Positions 60,680 through 64,000 of a stretch of 64,000 nucleotides of DNA are shown one piece after another. How positions within the stretch are numbered: the first letter of the stretch is position 1; every line of letters starts with the position of its first letter. The notes under the pieces were generated by a model. It searched no databases. It saw only the letters and a program-made list of their open reading frames with translations, and was not told the origin of the DNA. The DNA is from Oligoflexus tunisiensis. Lineage in GTDB: Bacteria; Bdellovibrionota_B; Oligoflexia; Oligoflexales; Oligoflexaceae. Location: NCBI RefSeq assembly GCF_001748245.1, contig NZ_BDFO01000001.1, positions 3,809,208 through 3,873,207 of the forward strand, given 5' to 3'. Position numbers and translations under genes: made by a program.

Positions 60680-61681
60680 ATGGATATACTCCTGAGCGTT
60701 ATAATTCCGACCTATAACCGGGCCAGCCGTTTGCCGGTTCTCATCGAAGCCTTGCTGCAGCAGACGATCGATCACAGTCGATCGGAAATCGTCATTGTCG
60801 ATGACGGGAGCCGTGACAGCACCTGGAGTGTTCTGCAGAGCTATGAGCAGAAACAAAAGGATGGCTGGATCCGCACGCTGTCTCAGGACAATCAGGGCCA
60901 GGCCGTGGCGCGGCAGTATGGGGTGCGCGAGGCGCGAGGGCGTTTTCTCCTCTTCCTCGATGATGATATGGAAGCGGCCCATCCTGGCTTTTTGCAAAGT
61001 CATCTGGCCTTTCACGAACGGGAAGCCGCAGCGACTGTGGCGCTGGGTGCGATCCTGCCCCCGCGAGACAATCCCCGGCGGCCGGCCTTCGAATGGTTCT
61101 ATGAAAAATCCATTCGCACCATGTATGAAAGCTTTCAAAAAGGGACGCTTGTGCCGGCGGGCGTGCATTTTTTCAGTGCGAATGTCTCGTTGCCGAAGGA
61201 CCTGTTTCTAAAGGTTGGCGGTTTCAATGCCGCCTTCCGCCAGGCCGAGGATCGCGAGCTGGGTTTGCGTCTTCAGCATGAGGGTGGCGCGAAGTTTGCG
61301 TTTGTGCCCGAGGCGGCCGCCTTTCACAATTCCCCGACCGGCCGCTTTCGTTCCTTTATGCAACGCGCGCGCCTCTATGGGCACTATGATCTGGCGATCG
61401 CCCTGCACTATCCCGATCAGCCCGAGCTGCATCCACGGCAGATCTTCGTGAGTGCGAGCCGGGTGAAACGGCTGCTCGCCCGGGTGGCGTTTCAATGGCC
61501 GTTTCTTATTCAGCCCCTGTCCTGGCTGGTTCTGCCTTTGGCCTGGGGTTTGCCGCGGCGTCTCGCGGTTCCACTTTGCAGTGTGCTCTACTGTCTGCAG
61601 TATGTCCGCGGCTATGAAGCTTCACCGCTGAGGGTGCAGGATCCTTCAGCCGATCCGGAGGCCAAAAACCATGCAGCCTAG
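60680..61681 (+). CDS. Family 2 glycosyltransferase, probably on a leaderless mRNA
   Basis: About 333 residues with the GT-A signature L-S-V-I-I-P-T-Y-N-R at the N terminus, I-V-D-D-G-S for nucleotide binding, L-D-D-D-M-E as the metal-binding acidic motif and Q-A-E-D-R-E-L-G as the later acidic block. C-terminal hydrophobic stretches near 275-310 suggest membrane contact. It probably adds one sugar to the lipid-linked repeat unit. The ATG has no ribosome-binding site and sits exactly at the predicted transcription start of a strong promoter. It overlaps the acetyltransferase gene by 11 bases. Confidence 0.9.
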   Translation: MDILLSVIIPTYNRASRLPVLIEALLQQTIDHSRSEIVIVDDGSRDSTWSVLQSYEQKQKDGWIRTLSQDNQGQAVARQYGVREARGRFLLFLDDDMEAAHPGFLQSHLAFHEREAAATVALGAILPPRDNPRRPAFEWFYEKSIRTMYESFQKGTLVPAGVHFFSANVSLPKDLFLKVGGFNAAFRQAEDRELGLRLQHEGGAKFAFVPEAAAFHNSPTGRFRSFMQRARLYGHYDLAIALHYPDQPELHPRQIFVSASRVKRLLARVAFQWPFLIQPLSWLVLPLAWGLPRRLAVPLCSVLYCLQYVRGYEASPLRVQDPSADPEAKNHAA

Positions 61682-62261
61682 ACCCGTGGGACAGTCCTTT
61701 TTTTATGATATTCGCCGCGACATGTTTATGATCCTGGCCTATGAAAACAGGCCTGCGAATCTGAAAAATTATCTCTGGATCTGGCTGGCCTGCGATGCCT
61801 TTGCGATTCTCGTCAGCTTTCGTCTGCGGAAGCTGCTGCGGCGCTGGCGCGTGCCCTTCCTCAATCGCTTGATTCGCCTTTGGCAAACCGCTTTCTATGC
61901 GATTGAACTGGGCATTGATATCGAACTCGGGCACGGGGTTTATTTCGTGCATTCCGTGGGCACCGTGGTCGGTGGTGATGCAAAAATCGGCGAGGGCTGT
62001 GTCTTCTTCGGCAACAATACGATCGGGGCCGCACGGTTTCGGGGCAGCCCGGTGATCGGGGCTCATACCGTGATTGGAGCCGGCGTGCGGATCCTTGGAA
62101 CCATCCAGGTCGGTCCCTATTGTTTTTTAGGGGCCAACGCCGTGGTGGTCGATAATATCGAGGAAGGCAAGGTCGCGGTCGGCATTCCCGCTCGGGTTAT
62201 CGCCGACAACGACATGATACCTGCGAACCGGAGCACGGAAGATGTCGAGCGGGTAATCTAG
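61671..62261 (+). CDS. Left-handed beta-helix acetyltransferase (serine acetyltransferase-like)
   Basis: The 196-residue protein has a helical N-terminal part with a hydrophobic segment near 35-50, followed by hexapeptide repeats (I-E-L-G-H-G-V-Y-F, V-V-G-G-D-A-K-I-G-E-G, T-I-G-A and similar to about residue 175). This resembles CysE, but the N-terminal domain of true CysE is absent. The setting after a GT2 gene suggests it O-acetylates the polysaccharide or a precursor. GAGG lies nine bases before the ATG, inside the end of the GT2 gene. Confidence 0.85.
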   Translation: MQPRPVGQSFFYDIRRDMFMILAYENRPANLKNYLWIWLACDAFAILVSFRLRKLLRRWRVPFLNRLIRLWQTAFYAIELGIDIELGHGVYFVHSVGTVVGGDAKIGEGCVFFGNNTIGAARFRGSPVIGAHTVIGAGVRILGTIQVGPYCFLGANAVVVDNIEEGKVAVGIPARVIADNDMIPANRSTEDVERVI

Positions 62262-62360
62262 CACAAGCCCGTGTTCCCTGGCTTTCGCGACACGAGGTTG
62301 TTCGGTATACTGACGTGATGTATTCCGAAGCAACCAAGGCAGTCGACAAGGAGAAGCGAC

Positions 62361-62759
62361 ATGAAACAGATTTCAAAAAAGGGCCTATGGATCGGCAGGA
62401 TTTTGAGCGGTCTTGCTGTGCTTTTTCTGGTATTTGACGGCGTCATGAAGTTCTTCATGGATAAACTTCCACCCGAAGCACTTGAGGCCGGCGCAGCTCT
62501 TCAGTGGCCCATAGAACTCATGCCGACGGTGGGAACGATTCTGCTCCTTTGTGTAGGCTTGTACCTCATGCCTCGAACGTCCGTTCTTGGTGCTGTCCTT
62601 CTTACCGGTTATCTGGGAGGAGCCGTCGCCAGTCACATTCGGGTCAGCAATCCCCTCTTTTCTCACATTCTGTTTCCCATCTACATCGCAGCTTTCATCT
62701 GGATCGGTCTTTACCTCCGTGATGCAAGAGCGCGTGGAATGCTGGCGAAGGCAGGTTGA
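62361..62759 (+). CDS. DoxX-like family membrane protein
   Basis: The 132-residue protein has four hydrophobic helices and the DoxX-like pattern: I-G-R-I-L-S-G-L-A-V-L-F-L-V-F-D-G-V-M-K at the N terminus, P-T-V-G-T-I-L-L-L, and L-T-G-Y-L-G-G-A-V-A-S-H-I-R in the third helix. The family's role is poorly defined; some members link to redox or thiol stress. AAGGAG is seven bases before the ATG. It stands alone between the polysaccharide genes and the tRNA. Confidence 0.9.
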   Translation: MKQISKKGLWIGRILSGLAVLFLVFDGVMKFFMDKLPPEALEAGAALQWPIELMPTVGTILLLCVGLYLMPRTSVLGAVLLTGYLGGAVASHIRVSNPLFSHILFPIYIAAFIWIGLYLRDARARGMLAKAG

Positions 62760-62858
62760 CTCTCCAGGTACATACCTGGCCAGGCGGGTCGAAAAGGCAG
62801 TCCTCACCGGAGCTGGTTACTAGCGACTCATCAGCGCGGCTATGGGACGAAGAAATAT

Positions 62859-62888
62859 TTGACGAGCGCCTGGCTTTGCGTCTACACT
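62859..62888 (+). promoter_or_regulatory. Sigma-70 promoter of the tRNA gene
   Basis: TTGACG (62859-62864), an 18-base spacer and TACACT (62883-62888) lie just upstream of the tRNA, which begins 18 bases after the -10 element. Confidence 0.65.
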
Positions 62889-62906
62889 CAGCAGCCTGAA
62901 TTAAGT

Positions 62907-62979
62907 GCGGGAATAGCGTAATGGCTAACGCATCGCCTTCCCAAGGCGAGGATTGCGGGTTCGAGTCCCGTTTCCCGCT
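62907..62979 (+). tRNA. tRNA-Gly (anticodon CCC)
   Basis: The 73 bases fold as a full cloverleaf: acceptor GCGGGAA with TTCCCGC, D stem GCGT/ACGC, anticodon stem TCGCC/GGCGA with loop TTCCCAA (anticodon CCC, reading GGG) and T arm GCGGG-TTCGAGT-CCCGT with one G-T pair. The discriminator base is T and CCA is not encoded. A promoter lies upstream. No attachment-site repeat or integrase is seen next to it. Confidence 0.95.
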
Positions 62980-63098
62980 CTCTCTTTTCCATCGCTACCA
63001 AACTTACGCAGAAACACATCTAATTGCTTTCTTCGATAAAGTTCTCCATTATGAAGCGCGTTTACGTCTAGGCCATGATTGGTTCCAGGGCTGCTGGC

Positions 63099-64000
63099 AT
63101 GGGGTGTGCTTTGAGACGGACGATTTTTCGCAGCGGACTGCTGCTCCTCATATTGCTTTTCGGCAAGGTACTCGTGTCGTCGCTGGATGCCGCACCCACG
63201 CGGCACAAGCCCATTCATGTCACCCTACTGATCGATAAACTCGATGAATTCTGGATTCACTTTGTACGCCTGACTCAAGTCGCAGCCGCTCAGCTGGGAA
63301 TGCGTGTCGACGTATTTCATGGACACGAGTCTCATCTTGATATGATTCGGAAGGCCAAGGAACTGGCAGCGAAACCGGACAAACCGGATGTCATCATGTT
63401 CAAGAGCTTCAAGGGCAACGGCAAGCAGATCATGCAGATCGCTGCGCAACATCAGATCAAAACCTTTGCCGTCAATGCTCCGATTTTTCTTCCTCCTCAC
63501 CAACGCCCCGATTCTCCCACACTCATTGGTTCGCTCCTGCCCGACGACGAACAGGCGGGTTACGCTCTGGTGCAATCGATGCGCGCGGAAATGAAAAAGC
63601 GCAAGATCGAAACTCTCCACATGGTGGCCATCAATGGCGATCAAGCGGATAGTCCCGCTCGTCTCAGAGAACGAGGTCTGCGGCGCGCGGTGGCTGAATT
63701 TAAAGACATTAAGCTCCATCAGCTGATATCGGACGCCTGGACCGCACCTCATGCGGCCCAGCAGTTTGAGATTCTGAGAAAAAGATATCCTATGATCAAT
63801 GCGGTTTGGGCAGGCAACGATACCATAGCACTTCGGGTGGCGGAGCAGGCCAAACGCTCCGGATATCAACTGGGACGAAATCTCTTTATTGGTGGCATAG
63901 ACATCTCACCCGAGGGTTTGATGGCCGTGAAGCAAGGCGATCTCATCACCACAGTGGGAGGCCACATTTTGGACGGTGCACGCGCTTTGGTCATCCTCCA
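63099..64000 (+). CDS. Periplasmic sugar-binding-type (Peripla_BP_4) domain protein, 3' truncated
   Basis: A frame open to the end of the window encodes at least 300 residues. After a basic start comes a hydrophobic signal segment (L-L-L-L-I-L-L-F-G), then a two-lobed periplasmic binding fold: H-V-T-L-L-I-D-K-L-D-E-F-W, K-P-D-V-I-M-F-K-S, L-L-P-D-D-E-Q-A-G-Y, V-W-A-G-N-D-T-I-A and G-G-I-D-I-S-P-E-G. This resembles ribose- and LuxP-type binding proteins. The ATG at 63099 has AGGG eight bases upstream; an in-frame ATG at 63075 is possible. Because the C terminus is missing, it could be a transporter component or the input domain of a sensor. Confidence 0.82.
   Translation, partial: MGCALRRTIFRSGLLLLILLFGKVLVSSLDAAPTRHKPIHVTLLIDKLDEFWIHFVRLTQVAAAQLGMRVDVFHGHESHLDMIRKAKELAAKPDKPDVIMFKSFKGNGKQIMQIAAQHQIKTFAVNAPIFLPPHQRPDSPTLIGSLLPDDEQAGYALVQSMRAEMKKRKIETLHMVAINGDQADSPARLRERGLRRAVAEFKDIKLHQLISDAWTAPHAAQQFEILRKRYPMINAVWAGNDTIALRVAEQAKRSGYQLGRNLFIGGIDISPEGLMAVKQGDLITTVGGHILDGARALVIL

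Noticed and set aside
62907..62979. tRNA as a possible integration site
   Set aside because: No second copy of the tRNA 3' end, integrase or abrupt change of gene content is visible beside it in this window.
63225..63869. 214-codon minus-strand open frame near the right edge
   Set aside because: The plus strand carries an uninterrupted periplasmic-binding protein with a signal peptide through the same bases.
1..64000. CRISPR arrays, insertion sequences, prophage and rRNA genes
   Set aside because: I found no regularly spaced repeats, transposase or phage genes with flanking inverted repeats, or rRNA-like sequence on either strand by reading.

Overview
The window reads as chromosomal DNA of a G+C-rich, Gram-negative bacterium with a prominent outer membrane. 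There are many lipoproteins, an outer-membrane barrel candidate, a Wza-like exporter and Tat-dependent periplasmic enzymes. A TIGR02147-family regulator (a family concentrated in Bdellovibrio-like bacteria and Fibrobacter), a 7TM-DISM sensor kinase and a Hint-domain pilin-like protein suggest the Bdellovibrionota/Oligoflexia or a related deltaproteobacterial-type lineage. That placement is inference; no rRNA or marker gene is present. I see no prophage, insertion sequence, CRISPR array or replication origin.

Layout. 1-7.9 kb: a partial gene, an A+T-richer secreted protein, an S46 dipeptidyl-peptidase-type enzyme, the TIGR02147 regulator, a fluoride channel behind a DUF4197 lipoprotein, and an M48-like metallopeptidase lipoprotein. 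8.2-18.6 kb: periplasmic molybdenum hydroxylases. Two separate [2Fe-2S] plus molybdopterin subunit pairs (IorA/IorB type) flank an XdhC chaperone and a cofactor nucleotidyltransferase, with two haem-binding lipoproteins as possible electron acceptors. 18.7-20.9 kb: a prolyl-oligopeptidase-type S9 peptidase. 21.2-37.6 kb: storage-carbohydrate and trehalose genes. These are glycogen phosphorylase, a eukaryotic-type debranching enzyme split into two genes, a GT4 synthase-like enzyme overlapping a GH57 enzyme, otsB and otsA (the latter fused to a membrane sensor-like module) with a MarR regulator, and a divergent GH15 enzyme. A candidate small RNA follows GH15. 37.9-43.0 kb: TSUP and CDF transporters, a phosphoesterase with a lost metal motif, and a phnD-phnE-phnC uptake operon. 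43.4-62.3 kb: exopolysaccharide genes in two blocks (initiating sugar transferase and barrel; then Wza-, Wzy- and Wzc-like proteins, GT2 and an acetyltransferase). Between the blocks lie an adenosine-deaminase-like enzyme, a four-gene pilin-like operon led by a Hint-domain protein, and a hybrid 7TM-DISM/Hpt/ATPase kinase. 62.4-64 kb: a DoxX-like protein, tRNA-Gly(CCC) and a truncated sugar-binding-type protein.

The most unusual items are the Hint/pseudopilin operon (48449-53479), the sensor-OtsA fusion (33283-35721), the candidate sRNA with an exposed CCUCC stretch (about 37619-37743), a Wzc-like protein without a Walker A motif, and a GT2 gene that appears to be leaderless. Start codons were chosen by ribosome-binding sites, so several genes are shorter than their longest open frame.
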